Made by a program: the position numbers and the translations under genes
Notes under the pieces: generated by a model
The model's database searches: none
What the model was told of the DNA's origin: nothing
What the model saw: only the letters and a program-made list of their open reading frames with translations
Part shown: positions 53,109 through 61,365 of the stretch, in pieces
How the letters are laid out: each line of letters starts with the position of its first letter
Position numbering within the stretch: position 1 is the first letter of the stretch
Assembly (NCBI GenBank): GCA_945871915.1
Contig: CAMBXO010000004.1
Span: 145,073-209,072, forward strand
Length of the DNA: 64,000 nucleotides
Source of the DNA: Singulisphaera sp. GP187
GTDB lineage: Bacteria > Planctomycetota > Phycisphaerae > Phycisphaerales > SM1A02
Reading direction: 5' to 3'

Positions 53109-54457
53109 AATTCTTGTCACACCTAGCGGCCATCGTGATGGCCACCACCGCTCTGGCACAAAGTGAAATGCCCGCGGCCCTGCCTCAGCAACATCCGATT
53201 GCTCTTGTGAACGCTCGCATTGAAACGGCTCGCTCGGGTGTTGCCGCCATTGAAAAGGGCCATGTGATCTTTGACAAGGGCCGCATCGTTTCGGTCGGCG
53301 AAGGCTCTCCCGCTGCGCTACCACCGCAGTGTCAGGTGATGGATTGCACCGGCCTCACCGTTATGCCGGGGTTCATCAATGCCGGAAGCCAATTAGGGTT
53401 AGTTGAAACGCTGCAAGTTCAAGCAACGGATGATCGAACCGAGTTCGGCAAGTTTCACCCGGAAATTCGCGCGTGTGTTGCCGTGAATCCAGACACCACG
53501 CTCTTGCCAGTTGCGCGAGCTGGTGGCGTTCTCAGCACATGGCTGTTTCCGCAGGGCGGCATTGTCAGCGGACACGCAAGCGTGATGCGCCTGGACGGCT
53601 GGACGGGCGAGGATCAGACCATTATTCCTCGCGCGGGCTTGATCGTGCAGTGGCCGGTCACTCAGACAATCAACGCGCCGTGGATGGATAAGAGTGCAGA
53701 GGATCAAAAGAAGGAATCCGCTAAGCAATTGCGTGAGATCGATCGTTTCTTCGAACAGGCAAAGGCCTGGGTGACCGCCTATGAAGCCGACCCAAAGGGC
53801 ACGCCCGGCGATCTGCGATTTCAAAACATGATCGAGGTCATTCATGGACGCGAACCTGTGATCCTGACAGCCAACTCACCGGGTGCAATCGAAGACTCGG
53901 TTCTGTGGGCGGTCCGACGCGGCCTGAAGCCGATCATCTGGGGAGGGTCGGGAGCTGACCAGTGCTTGCCGCTCCTTACAAAACATCAGGTGCCAGTCAT
54001 CGTTGCAGGTCTCCATCGACTCCCTCGTCGAAGCGGCGGTTCAATCGATGACATCTACAAACTTCCCGCAATATTGCATGGAGCCGGTATTCCGTTTTGC
54101 ATTGCAACCGCAAGCGATCCCTCCAACGAACGCCACCTGCCAGACCACGCGGCAACCGCCGTGGCGTACGGATTGCCGCCCGATATTGCCTTGCAGTCCA
54201 TCACACGCTCGGTCGCTGAACTCTGTGGGAGCGGCGATCGCCTTGGCTCCATTGAGGCTGGCAAAGCAGCAACCCTACAACTGGTGAGTGGTGTTCCGTT
54301 GGAAATGACTACCGAACCGCTGATCGCTTTCATCGACGGTCGCCGCGTTGATCTTGGAAATCACCAGTCTCGCCTCGATGAGAAGTATCGGGAGAAGTAC
54401 CGACGAATGGGACTGCTGCCAGCGGTTTCTGCAAAGCCAGCAGCCGCCGGTCGCTAG
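53105..54457 (+). CDS. Exported amidohydrolase-like protein without the metal-binding HxH
   Basis: The protein has 450 residues from the ATG at 53105, overlapping the preceding stop by ATGA; it begins with a signal peptide (about 1-18, ending TTALAQ). It is amidohydrolase-like overall (VMPGFINAGSQLGLVETLQ, AGKAATLQLVSG) but the HxH pair expected after PGFI is absent, as is a clear metal Asp. It was probably formed by duplication and could be a non-catalytic partner of the large upstream protein. The pair is followed by a DEAD-box helicase gene 10 bp later. Confidence 0.85.
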   Translation: MKFLSHLAAIVMATTALAQSEMPAALPQQHPIALVNARIETARSGVAAIEKGHVIFDKGRIVSVGEGSPAALPPQCQVMDCTGLTVMPGFINAGSQLGLVETLQVQATDDRTEFGKFHPEIRACVAVNPDTTLLPVARAGGVLSTWLFPQGGIVSGHASVMRLDGWTGEDQTIIPRAGLIVQWPVTQTINAPWMDKSAEDQKKESAKQLREIDRFFEQAKAWVTAYEADPKGTPGDLRFQNMIEVIHGREPVILTANSPGAIEDSVLWAVRRGLKPIIWGGSGADQCLPLLTKHQVPVIVAGLHRLPRRSGGSIDDIYKLPAILHGAGIPFCIATASDPSNERHLPDHAATAVAYGLPPDIALQSITRSVAELCGSGDRLGSIEAGKAATLQLVSGVPLEMTTEPLIAFIDGRRVDLGNHQSRLDEKYREKYRRMGLLPAVSAKPAAAGR

Positions 54458-54467
54458 CCTTGTTTGC

Positions 54468-55832
54468 GTGAGTGCATTCGAAACACTTGGCGTTGACCCC
54501 ATCCTGCTCGCTGGCCTACGACGGCGCGGAATTGAAACTCCGACCGCCGTCCAACAGGGCACACTGACTGCGGCGCACGAGGGCCGCGACATTCTTGCCG
54601 TGGCTCCAACCGGCAGCGGAAAGACTCTTGCATTTCTTTTGCCCATTGCCAAACGCCTGCGAAGCGTGGCCCCGGCTCGAGGCGCGCGTGGCGCCATGGA
54701 TCCATCGCAGCGACTTCGAGCCTTGGTGCTTGCACCGACTCGCGAGTTGGCCCTGCAAATTTCCAAGGAGGCCGAGATTCTCTTTGGCGGAACCGTGCTG
54801 CGCGCAACAGTTGCCTATGGCAAGGTGGCGATCAGTCCACAAGTGAATGCGCTCGCCAGTGGAACCGATCTGCTGGTGGCAACTCCGGGCCGCCTGCGAG
54901 AGTTGCTTGCCATAGACGCCTGCACACTTGCCTACTTGCAATGTTTGGTGCTTGATGAAGCAGACCGCATGCTGGACATGGGTTTTCTGCCACAAGTGCA
55001 GGCCATCGCGGATCGCTGCCCAACGCTTCGGCAGACGCTTCTCTACACCGCCACGCTTCCCAAGGCAGTTGAAGAACTCGCTCGCGTGCTTGTCAAGAAG
55101 CCGCTGCGGTTCGGCGATCGGATTACAGCATCTCGATCCAAGCCGGTTTCATTTGATGCACCAGATTCCGTCAAGACACAATTGTTGCTTCACTTGCTCA
55201 AGGATCCGTCTCGTACAGGTGTCTTGGTTTTTGTCCGCACTCGCCGTCGTGTTGGCTGGGTCGCTGAGGCGCTCCATCGAAATCGCATTCCAGTTGGAAG
55301 TCTGCACGGTGATCGCTCGCAGAAACAACGCGAAGCGTCGCTCGATGGCGTGACCAGCGGCCGCCTTCGTGTTCTGGTTGCTACGGATGTCGCCGCACGC
55401 GGGCTTCATGTTCCGGCACTTCGATGCGTGGTGAATTACGACCTTCCGTTGGTGGATCAGGATTTGGTGCATCGCATTGGCCGTGCTGGACATGGCGGCG
55501 GATTTGCGGAAGCGTTTGCATTTGTCGACCCTGAGGATCTGGACCGGTGGAAACGGTTGGCCAAGATGTGCGACATGGACTCACGTTTGGATCGACTTCC
55601 CGTCGAGGTGCGGCCGCCCGAACGCGTAAAGCGTTCGCTTCCAATCTCTCGTGCAGTGGACAGCCGCCGCGTCAAAGCTCGCAATGAAAAGCGTGCCAAG
55701 CGCGAGAAGTTGGATGAGTTTCGCAAGCGTCGCGATGTGCAAGCGGCCAATCTTGGGCGCCTTCGCGGCAAGCAGGCGGGCAAGCCTCTTGATTTCTCCG
55801 TGAAACCAGGTCGTGGTGTGAAACGCACATGA
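54468..55832 (+). CDS. DEAD-box RNA helicase with unusual motifs III and VI
   Basis: The protein has 454 residues from a GTG at 54468; the frame is open back into the amidohydrolase gene, which is rejected. Motif I APTGSGKT, PTRELA, DEAD and ATDVAARGL are normal. Motif III reads TAT rather than SAT, and motif VI reads HRIGRAGHGG, lacking the second arginine of the usual HRIGRTGR. The C-terminus (about 380-454) is basic and Lys/Arg-rich. Function is RNA remodelling by family. Confidence 0.9.
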   Translation: MSAFETLGVDPILLAGLRRRGIETPTAVQQGTLTAAHEGRDILAVAPTGSGKTLAFLLPIAKRLRSVAPARGARGAMDPSQRLRALVLAPTRELALQISKEAEILFGGTVLRATVAYGKVAISPQVNALASGTDLLVATPGRLRELLAIDACTLAYLQCLVLDEADRMLDMGFLPQVQAIADRCPTLRQTLLYTATLPKAVEELARVLVKKPLRFGDRITASRSKPVSFDAPDSVKTQLLLHLLKDPSRTGVLVFVRTRRRVGWVAEALHRNRIPVGSLHGDRSQKQREASLDGVTSGRLRVLVATDVAARGLHVPALRCVVNYDLPLVDQDLVHRIGRAGHGGGFAEAFAFVDPEDLDRWKRLAKMCDMDSRLDRLPVEVRPPERVKRSLPISRAVDSRRVKARNEKRAKREKLDEFRKRRDVQAANLGRLRGKQAGKPLDFSVKPGRGVKRT

Positions 55833-56437
55833 AATCACTCTTGCAGTTGGGAATGGAATGCGTTGTCTCGGTCATCGTGGCCGCGCTCATGGTGATCTTG
55901 ATCGCAAGCCTGTGCATGAATGCCATGGTGCTGCGTCACTTTGAGGGCCTTGACATGTGGTTTCAGAATGGTCGAACTCCATGGCAGACATCACGGCATC
56001 AGGGTCTTGGGGTGTGGTGGGTCAACATCACGCAATCCATGTCGCCATTGCTCGGTGAAGTGGCCGAAGACACGCCTCCACCAGACTGGGCACGCGATCT
56101 CTGGGGTCGATCCAACGAAGTCGGTCCAATCCGACTTGCCGCGCTGTCGGCGGGGTTTCCTTTGCCCGCCGTTGGCATTGCGTGGCAGGGCAGAACGGCC
56201 TCGGATTTCTTTCCACTGCCCGCAGAACTTGATATTTCCGGGAATGCGATTGACGCCGCCACACGCCGTTTTTCTGAGGCGCCATGGAGCCATGTTCGAG
56301 TGATTCCGCGTGGCGCACTTGTGGATGGCGCTCCCTGGTTTGTTCTTTCACTCTGGAGTTTGCGCCGTTCCGGAAAAAGAAAACGCCCTGTCAATCCACC
56401 GGAAGCAGCGGAACAATCACTCGCACCAGAATCATGA
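55829..56437 (+). CDS. Hypothetical membrane-anchored protein
   Basis: The protein has 202 residues and overlaps the helicase stop by ATGA. One N-terminal hydrophobic helix (about 10-30) is followed by a soluble domain with no recognised motif (WWVNITQSMSPLLGEVAED, VRVIPRGALVDGAPWFVLSL). The end is basic. It is probably exposed outside the cytoplasm. Its last 47 bp overlap the convergent gene at 56391-56639. Confidence 0.7.
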   Translation: MKSLLQLGMECVVSVIVAALMVILIASLCMNAMVLRHFEGLDMWFQNGRTPWQTSRHQGLGVWWVNITQSMSPLLGEVAEDTPPPDWARDLWGRSNEVGPIRLAALSAGFPLPAVGIAWQGRTASDFFPLPAELDISGNAIDAATRRFSEAPWSHVRVIPRGALVDGAPWFVLSLWSLRRSGKRKRPVNPPEAAEQSLAPES

Positions 56438-56639
56438 GGCCGGCTGCAAGAGCCGCCATGCCAAGCAACACCTGTGCTGTCATGGTGAACACCTCTCGCC
56501 AATAGTGCTGCATGTCCGGAACTCGGATGGCTTTCCAAATGGTGCTCACGCCAAGAACGAGCGGAATCACCCAAAACCACCACCAGGCAATCATGCCAGG
56601 CATGGGCTGCACAATTGGAATCCATGCGACCAGATTCAT
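56391..56639 (-). CDS. Small two-helix membrane protein
   Basis: The protein has 82 residues with two hydrophobic helices (about 15-33 and 55-77). It starts in the last codons of the upstream gene (overlap 56636-56639, ATGA). I recognise no family. Its C-terminal 47 bp overlap the gene on the other strand, tail to tail. Confidence 0.65.
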   Translation of the reverse strand: MNLVAWIPIVQPMPGMIAWWWFWVIPLVLGVSTIWKAIRVPDMQHYWREVFTMTAQVLLGMAALAAGLMILVRVIVPLLPVD

Positions 56640-57085
56640 CGAGCGACCTTTCGTGGGCCTCGCATGGCATCCAGCAACGCAACCACATTCATCAGGCCGC
56701 CCATGGCGATGAAGAGCGTTCCAACTTCATTAACGAAACCAACACTCTTGAAACTATTGATTTCTGCCGTTCCACCACCTGGCAATGAGAGCGGAAGCAT
56801 GACTCCCACCTGCCCCTGCTTCAGAAAAAAATTGTTCGCAGCATCCGCGACAAAGGCAATCGGACCATTTCCGGCCTGCGCGATAAACCACAAATAGTCG
56901 TCCCGACGATCCACGCAATCGAGACCACCAGCCAAGAGTCCCAGCAGAAAAAGGCCAAGAACGCCGAGCATGATGCGTCGGCCCCGATCCGCCTCTCCAT
57001 TCTTCCAATGTCCAAGACCCGGCCAAATCCACCCCAAGACGCCAGAGGCGAATTGCACCGGTCTATCCTGTTCATCATCGATCAT
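56636..57085 (-). CDS. Membrane protein, DUF6677/TM2-like
   Basis: The protein has 149 residues from the ATG at 57085; the frame is open further upstream but reaches into the divergent gene. Hydrophobic helices lie at about 15-30, 38-56, and 115-140. GVLGWIWPGLGHWKNGEADR resembles TM2/DUF6677-type proteins, which I recall from planctomycetes but could not check. It is divergent from the next gene and coupled to the small protein gene. Confidence 0.7.
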   Translation of the reverse strand: MIDDEQDRPVQFASGVLGWIWPGLGHWKNGEADRGRRIMLGVLGLFLLGLLAGGLDCVDRRDDYLWFIAQAGNGPIAFVADAANNFFLKQGQVGVMLPLSLPGGGTAEINSFKSVGFVNEVGTLFIAMGGLMNVVALLDAMRGPRKVAR

Positions 57086-57183
57086 GGTTGCTTCATCAGA
57101 TCGCTTGAAGTGCGTGTGAGTGGTAAAGTGTAACCGTGAACCACGCGGCTCGAGCCGCGGCCACATGACGACAGGAGACTTGC

Positions 57184-57585
57184 ATGGCACCCCACGATAA
57201 GAAACCACATCCCGATGATGATTCCGACGCGGAAGTTGTTGATCGCCGCGTTGGTATTGATCGGCGTTTACTTCTTCCGCCATCTGCAAGCAATCTGGAG
57301 CGCCGCCGTGGTCCAGGTCGACGATTGACCGACTTTGTCAAGAGCGCCGAGGAAGGCGAGATGAACAAGGAGCAGTTCCTGTTCCTGCTTGCGATCGATA
57401 CGTTCAAGCGAGTCAATCACCGAACCTTTCCAACATGGACGGATGTGCTTGAGATCATCCGTAAGTTGGGATATCGGAAGACCATGACAACCGAACTCAA
57501 GTTGGGGCCACAGGCCACCGATTGGACCGAGAAGGCGGACGCCCCGGCCGGTGTTCACAAGCCGGCGGAAAAACGCGAGGAGTGA
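57184..57585 (+). CDS. Conserved hypothetical small protein
   Basis: The protein has 133 residues. The ATG follows AGGAG at good distance. It is soluble and highly charged with a basic N-terminal half (RRVGIDRR, RRRGPGRRLTDFVKS) and a helical C-terminal half (FLFLLAIDTFKRVNHRTFPT, DVLEIIRKLGYRKT). I believe planctomycete genomes carry similar proteins, but I know no function. A terminator follows. Confidence 0.75.
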   Translation: MAPHDKKPHPDDDSDAEVVDRRVGIDRRLLLPPSASNLERRRGPGRRLTDFVKSAEEGEMNKEQFLFLLAIDTFKRVNHRTFPTWTDVLEIIRKLGYRKTMTTELKLGPQATDWTEKADAPAGVHKPAEKREE

Positions 57586-57599
57586 TCGGGTGATTGCAA

Positions 57600-57631
57600 G
57601 GCTGTCCGATTTCGAGCACAGCCGCCCCTTT
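57600..57631 (+). terminator. Probable terminator
   Basis: GGCTGT (57600-57605) pairs with ACAGCC (57618-57623) around a 12-base loop, followed by GCCCC and TTTT. It ends the gene at 57184-57585. Confidence 0.5.
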
Positions 57632-57664
57632 TAGATTCTTTGAAATGGCCCCGGGGTCAGAAAA

Positions 57665-57934
57665 TTAAGTTTTCTTGGCGTACCAGTCAGCGTTGATCTG
57701 AATGTACTTCTTCCATTCATCTGGAAGGTCTTCGCCCGGGAAAATGGCTCGAACGGGGCATTCGTCTACGCACAGACCACAGTCAATGCAGGTGTCGGGG
57801 TCAATATAAAGTTGTGTGGCCGAAGAAAAAGCGTCCTTCTCACCCTTCGTTGGATGGATGCAATCCACGGGACAGACATCCACGCACGAGGCGTCTTTGG
57901 TTGCAATACAGGGTTCGGCGATGACATGTGTCAT
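57665..57934 (-). CDS. fdxA: Seven-iron ferredoxin
   Basis: The protein has 89 residues from the ATG at 57934 (57964 is another in-frame ATG). Cysteines are spaced as in [3Fe-4S][4Fe-4S] ferredoxins: CIATKDASCVDVCPVDCIHP and then CIDCGLCVDECP. It would carry low-potential electrons. It is monocistronic, with a gap of about 200 bp up to the small transcription unit. Confidence 0.9.
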   Translation of the reverse strand: MTHVIAEPCIATKDASCVDVCPVDCIHPTKGEKDAFSSATQLYIDPDTCIDCGLCVDECPVRAIFPGEDLPDEWKKYIQINADWYAKKT

Positions 57935-58107
57935 GGAATGCGATTGGAAGTGAAGTTGGGTCACCCATGCTAGCGAGAATCAATCGATTGCTCCGTAGAT
58001 GCTAAGCACCTCTCGAACCACACGATCCATTTGCGGAAATTGGGGCAGCCATCGGTGACCGCACCCTCAAAAACACCGGGGATTTTCGCTCAAATGACAT
58101 CAAGTCC

Positions 58108-58145
58108 AAAAACCATCGAAGCCGGCACAAGGCCGGCTTCGATGG
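58108..58145 (-). terminator. Strong rho-independent terminator of the tiny gene
   Basis: CCATCGAAGCCGGC (58113-58126) and GCCGGCTTCGATGG (58132-58145) are perfectly complementary, 14 bp, with loop ACAAG. On the minus strand five T residues follow at 58112-58108. This is the strongest terminator in the window and it ends a minus-strand transcript. Confidence 0.9.
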
Positions 58146-58168
58146 GACTGTTCAATACAACTGCGAAG

Positions 58169-58225
58169 TTAGCGTGACTTCTTCTTCGAGGCCTTCTTCT
58201 TAGCAGCCTTTTTCTTCTTGGCCAT
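58169..58225 (-). CDS. 18-residue lysine-rich peptide (or small RNA)
   Basis: The frame encodes MAKKKKAAKKKASKKKSR. The ATG at 58225 is preceded by AAGGGAG (58232-58238). The peptide is 18 residues, of which 11 are lysine or arginine, like the tails of bacterial histone-H1-like and Lys-rich proteins. The unit is complete: a promoter-like pair at 58301-58329, a 5' hairpin, a ribosome-binding site, the frame and a strong terminator 24 bp after the stop. It may be a nucleoid- or RNA-binding peptide. The transcript could also act as a structured small RNA. No larger frame explains the region. Confidence 0.55.
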   Translation of the reverse strand: MAKKKKAAKKKASKKKSR

Positions 58226-58242
58226 TGGATGGCTCCCTTATG

Positions 58243-58280
58243 GTTACGCGAGGTGTCGGAGCGAGGAGCCGTCGCGTAAC
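58243..58280. repeat. Inverted repeat in the leader of the tiny gene
   Basis: GTTACGCGA (58243-58251) and TCGCGTAAC (58272-58280) are perfect 9-bp arms with 20 bases between them. It lies just upstream of the AAGGGAG site, in the predicted leader of the minus-strand transcript. Confidence 0.6.
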
Positions 58281-58300
58281 GGAACACGACTCCAGCGATA

Positions 58301-58329
58301 CTTGTACCTTTATCGGCACACTTTGTGAA
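58301..58329 (-). promoter_or_regulatory. Sigma-70-type promoter for the tiny gene
   Basis: On the minus strand TTCACA (58329-58324) matches the -35 at five of six positions, 17 bp before TACAAG (58306-58301), which matches the -10 at four of six. The predicted start, near 58294, lies about 70 bp before the ATG. Confidence 0.45.
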
Positions 58330-58358
58330 GGGCCTCCACGAAAAATTTCCTACACAAC

Positions 58359-59093
58359 ATGACTCGAAGCGCATCAAGCAACTCCAATGACCAGCGCACA
58401 CCAGTTCGGGTGGTGGTGTTTGGAGGGGGCGGACGGATGGGATTGGCATTGCAAACCGCGCTCGCTTCAAGCGCAGAGTGCACACTCGAATCGGCTATTG
58501 ATAAGGATGATCCGCCACCAAAACGGGGAGACTTGGTAATTGATTTTTCCTGTGACGAGGGAACAAAAAGTGCCTTGGCGACTTCAGAACGGCTCTCCGC
58601 AGCAATTCTGATTGGTACCACCGCCCTGTCAGACAGCACGATGAGCGCGATACACAATGTGGCGACGCGCGTGCCAGTGATGGTGACATCCAATGCGTCA
58701 CTGGGGGTTGCGGTGGTGCGGCAGATGGCTGAACTTGCAACCCGCGCGCTCGGTCCATCATGGCGCGTCAGACTGGTGGAGACCCACCATAAAAATAAAT
58801 TAGATTTTCCATCCGGAACGGCTCTCTCACTGGCTCAGAGCATTCGGGACGTCGGTGGCTCCCTTCCGAATTCAGCAATCGAGTCCATTCGAGAGGGCGA
58901 CATTGTGGGGCGTCATGAGATTGAATTTTCGAGCGATCACGAGTGCATTACCCTGCAACATGAAGCTCTTGATCGCTCGCTCTTCGCCGAAGGAGCGTTG
59001 CAACTTGGATTATGGCTACGAAATCGCTCCCCTGGCCTGCACACCATGCAGCAATGGATGGATGACCGCTTGCAGGAAAGTAAATCCAGTTGA
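58359..59093 (+). CDS. dapB: 4-hydroxy-tetrahydrodipicolinate reductase
   Basis: The protein has 244 residues. It is the second committed enzyme of lysine/diaminopimelate synthesis. The nucleotide-binding VVVFGGGGRMG starts the protein (about 18-28), and the catalytic region is ETHHKNKLDFPSGTA (HH about 142). The length is slightly short for the family, mostly in the nucleotide-binding half. It is divergent from the tiny gene, and its stop overlaps the next start by TTGA. Confidence 0.94.
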   Translation: MTRSASSNSNDQRTPVRVVVFGGGGRMGLALQTALASSAECTLESAIDKDDPPPKRGDLVIDFSCDEGTKSALATSERLSAAILIGTTALSDSTMSAIHNVATRVPVMVTSNASLGVAVVRQMAELATRALGPSWRVRLVETHHKNKLDFPSGTALSLAQSIRDVGGSLPNSAIESIREGDIVGRHEIEFSSDHECITLQHEALDRSLFAEGALQLGLWLRNRSPGLHTMQQWMDDRLQESKSS

Positions 59094-60340
59094 ATTCCAT
59101 TCAGATTGAACGCCTCGACAACGGACTTGTGGTCTCTTTTGAACCCATCGAAGGCATGGCCACGGCAAGCATGTGTTGGCTGATTCCTGCAGGAACCGCG
59201 GGTGATCCAGAGGGATCTGCTGGCGAAGGTCAGTCCACGATCTTGAGTGAGTTGATCTTGCGGGGTGCTGGTTCGTTGGACAGTCGCGCCTACAGCGACG
59301 CTCTGGACGCTTTGGGTTGTGAGCGTCGAACCACCGTGAATCCATTTCATGTGTTGATGACCGCCACGGCTCTTGGATCTCGATTGCCAGACGCCATGCC
59401 TTTGCTTGCCGATGCTGTTCTGCGGCCCCGCTTCGACGAGGAGCACCTGAAACCGGTTCTCAAGCTGGCGTTGCAAGCCCTCGAAGGGCTCTCCGATGAT
59501 CCGCAACATCTGGTCATGTTGCGATTAGCTCTGCGTTTTCTGCCTGCGCCGTACAACCGAACGGGGTATGGGCATGCCGATGGATTAAGGGGTGTGACAA
59601 TCGATCAACTGCGGCAGACCTGGAAGCGGCGCGCCGTGCCAGGTGGATGTGTGCTGGCGTTTGCAGGTGATGTCAATCCCAAACTGCTTCTGCCACAGTT
59701 GAAACAATTGTTCAACGGGTGGAACGGATCGGCCACCGAAGCACCAATCACCGAACCAGCCACGCGGGGAATTGACCATTTGACACTTCCAACAAGTCAG
59801 ACGCATCTGGCTCTTGCGTTGCCGGCCCCCATTGAAGCACACCCCGATGCCATGGCTTTGCGTTTGGCAAGCGTGGTGCTTGGTGGTGAATCAAGTAGTC
59901 GACTATTCACCGAAGTTCGTGAGAAGCGAGGGTTGTGCTACAGCGTTGGTGGCAGCGTGTCGCTGGGACGCGATCGAGGCATGTTGCAGGTGTATGCAGG
60001 CAGCACGCCGCAGCGAGCAGCGCAGACGCTGGCATGCATCCGCGGCGAACTTGATCGCATGCAGCATGGCATTACACAAGAAGAATTCGATCGAGCCCGC
60101 ACCGGGCTGAAGGCTCGTATTGTCATGCAGGGCGAGAGCGGCGCCGCACGTGCAAGTAGTGCTGCGGGTGATCTGTTTCGCCTTGGAATTGCACGATCGC
60201 TCCAGGACATGGCTCGGGCCATTGATGGACTAACCCTGGCATCGGTGAACGCTGCTCTGGCAACCCATTGGGGAGCTGGATGGTTGAACAACCTCACGCT
60301 TGCCACGGTTGGGCCGGCTCCTCTGGAGACAGATCGGTAG
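59090..60340 (+). CDS. M16 protease homologue lacking the zinc-binding HxxEH
   Basis: The protein has 416 residues starting at TTG and overlapping dapB by TTGA. It has the two-domain M16 layout, with GGESSSRLFTEVREKRGLCY in the second half as in processing-peptidase subunits. The zinc motif HxxEH is replaced: the aligned stretch is EGQSTILSELILRG, with no His. It resembles the non-catalytic partner subunits of M16 heterodimers. A catalytic partner is not in the window. The dapB context gives no clue to substrate. Confidence 0.85.
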   Translation: MNSIQIERLDNGLVVSFEPIEGMATASMCWLIPAGTAGDPEGSAGEGQSTILSELILRGAGSLDSRAYSDALDALGCERRTTVNPFHVLMTATALGSRLPDAMPLLADAVLRPRFDEEHLKPVLKLALQALEGLSDDPQHLVMLRLALRFLPAPYNRTGYGHADGLRGVTIDQLRQTWKRRAVPGGCVLAFAGDVNPKLLLPQLKQLFNGWNGSATEAPITEPATRGIDHLTLPTSQTHLALALPAPIEAHPDAMALRLASVVLGGESSSRLFTEVREKRGLCYSVGGSVSLGRDRGMLQVYAGSTPQRAAQTLACIRGELDRMQHGITQEEFDRARTGLKARIVMQGESGAARASSAAGDLFRLGIARSLQDMARAIDGLTLASVNAALATHWGAGWLNNLTLATVGPAPLETDR

Positions 60341-60352
60341 ACTCGATTCACC

Positions 60353-60616
60353 ATGGCCGTGCAGTTGTCATTGCTTTCGCCCGGAACACGCGTTCGCGTT
60401 ACGCAGCAGATGCCACAGACCCATGCAGTGTGGAGCACTGTTGTCGAAGGGGTTGTAGTGAGGTGGCGACAAAGTCGAACCGGGAGTTGGTTCGCTCATG
60501 CAAAAGATGACAAAGTATGGCTCGATCGCCTTGAAATGAGGCGTGACGATGGTGAGCTCATGACATTGAATCTCGACCAATACAGCCTGATCGAAAAGGT
60601 GGGCGAGCCGAACTGA
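60353..60616 (+). CDS. Conserved small hypothetical protein
   Basis: The protein has 87 residues, soluble, and starts 12 bp after the M16 gene. TRVRVTQQMPQ, VVEGVVVRWRQSRTGSWFAH and KVWLDRLEMRRDDGELMTLN suggest a small beta-barrel (SH3-like). I recall similar proteins in planctomycetes. The function is unknown. Confidence 0.78.
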   Translation: MAVQLSLLSPGTRVRVTQQMPQTHAVWSTVVEGVVVRWRQSRTGSWFAHAKDDKVWLDRLEMRRDDGELMTLNLDQYSLIEKVGEPN

Positions 60617-60628
60617 TTTGATGTTTCG

Positions 60629-61315
60629 CTACCGCGGCAATGCGGGTGCTGGTGCCACGGCGGGCTGACTCTGTGGGACCTGCTTGTTCAACTGCTGCAG
60701 CTGCGCTTCAATTCGGTCAAGTCGATCCACGATTGGAGTGAGTTCTCGTGGGGCGGTGGTGACTTCGGCGTCCTGTGCCAGGCCCGGCTTGGAAAAGGTT
60801 CCTGTATGGATCGGTCGCACCATGTGCTCGGCTTTCCATGCAACAGTTGTCAATGTCACGGTCTTGGATGCGGGCCCCCGTCGCACGGTCAACGAAATGG
60901 TGTCGCCGGGTTTCATGGTCTTCAATCGATTGCGAATGCTGTGCGGGCTTGCATCCTCAGAACCATCCACGGAAATCACAATGTCGTGATCCTCCAGTCT
61001 GGCCTTGTCTGCTGGTAAGCCTGGAATGACATCCACCAGAAGCGTGCTGCGTGCGGCCTTGATTCCCGCGTGCTTCGTCAGGGCGGGTCCTGGCTGTTCC
61101 ATGGTGACGCCCAACATGACTGAGGGCGGCGTGAGCACGTTGCCACGGACATCTACATAAGAACCATCCGCTCGCGGCGTGAGATATGCAGGCTTGCCGG
61201 ACACGACGATTGGTTGCGGTGGCGCAGGTGCGACCTGTTTGGAATTGCTGTCACATGCGGCCAAGGTCAGCGTGACAACACACGATGCAACGGCGAAGAA
61301 TCGAGCGGATGACAT
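60629..61315 (-). CDS. PDZ-domain lipoprotein
   Basis: The protein has 228 residues from the ATG at 61315. A lipobox-type N-terminus (TLTLAACDSN) indicates membrane attachment through Cys 20. A PDZ domain follows (about 65-155, LGVTMEQPGPA, VIPGLPADKARLEDHDIVIS). The C-terminus is helical and Pro-rich. No protease domain is present, so it may be a binding partner of a periplasmic protease or secretion system. It is convergent with the small gene at 60353-60616. Confidence 0.85.
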   Translation of the reverse strand: MSSARFFAVASCVVTLTLAACDSNSKQVAPAPPQPIVVSGKPAYLTPRADGSYVDVRGNVLTPPSVMLGVTMEQPGPALTKHAGIKAARSTLLVDVIPGLPADKARLEDHDIVISVDGSEDASPHSIRNRLKTMKPGDTISLTVRRGPASKTVTLTTVAWKAEHMVRPIHTGTFSKPGLAQDAEVTTAPRELTPIVDRLDRIEAQLQQLNKQVPQSQPAVAPAPALPR

Positions 61316-61365
61316 AGTGGCCATCCTACAACGCGATGCGCCACGGTCGCCGATATCCTGCCCGC

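Noticed and set aside
52497..53324. Open frame of 275 codons on the minus strand
   Set aside because: It is antisense to the two amidohydrolases and has no protein character.
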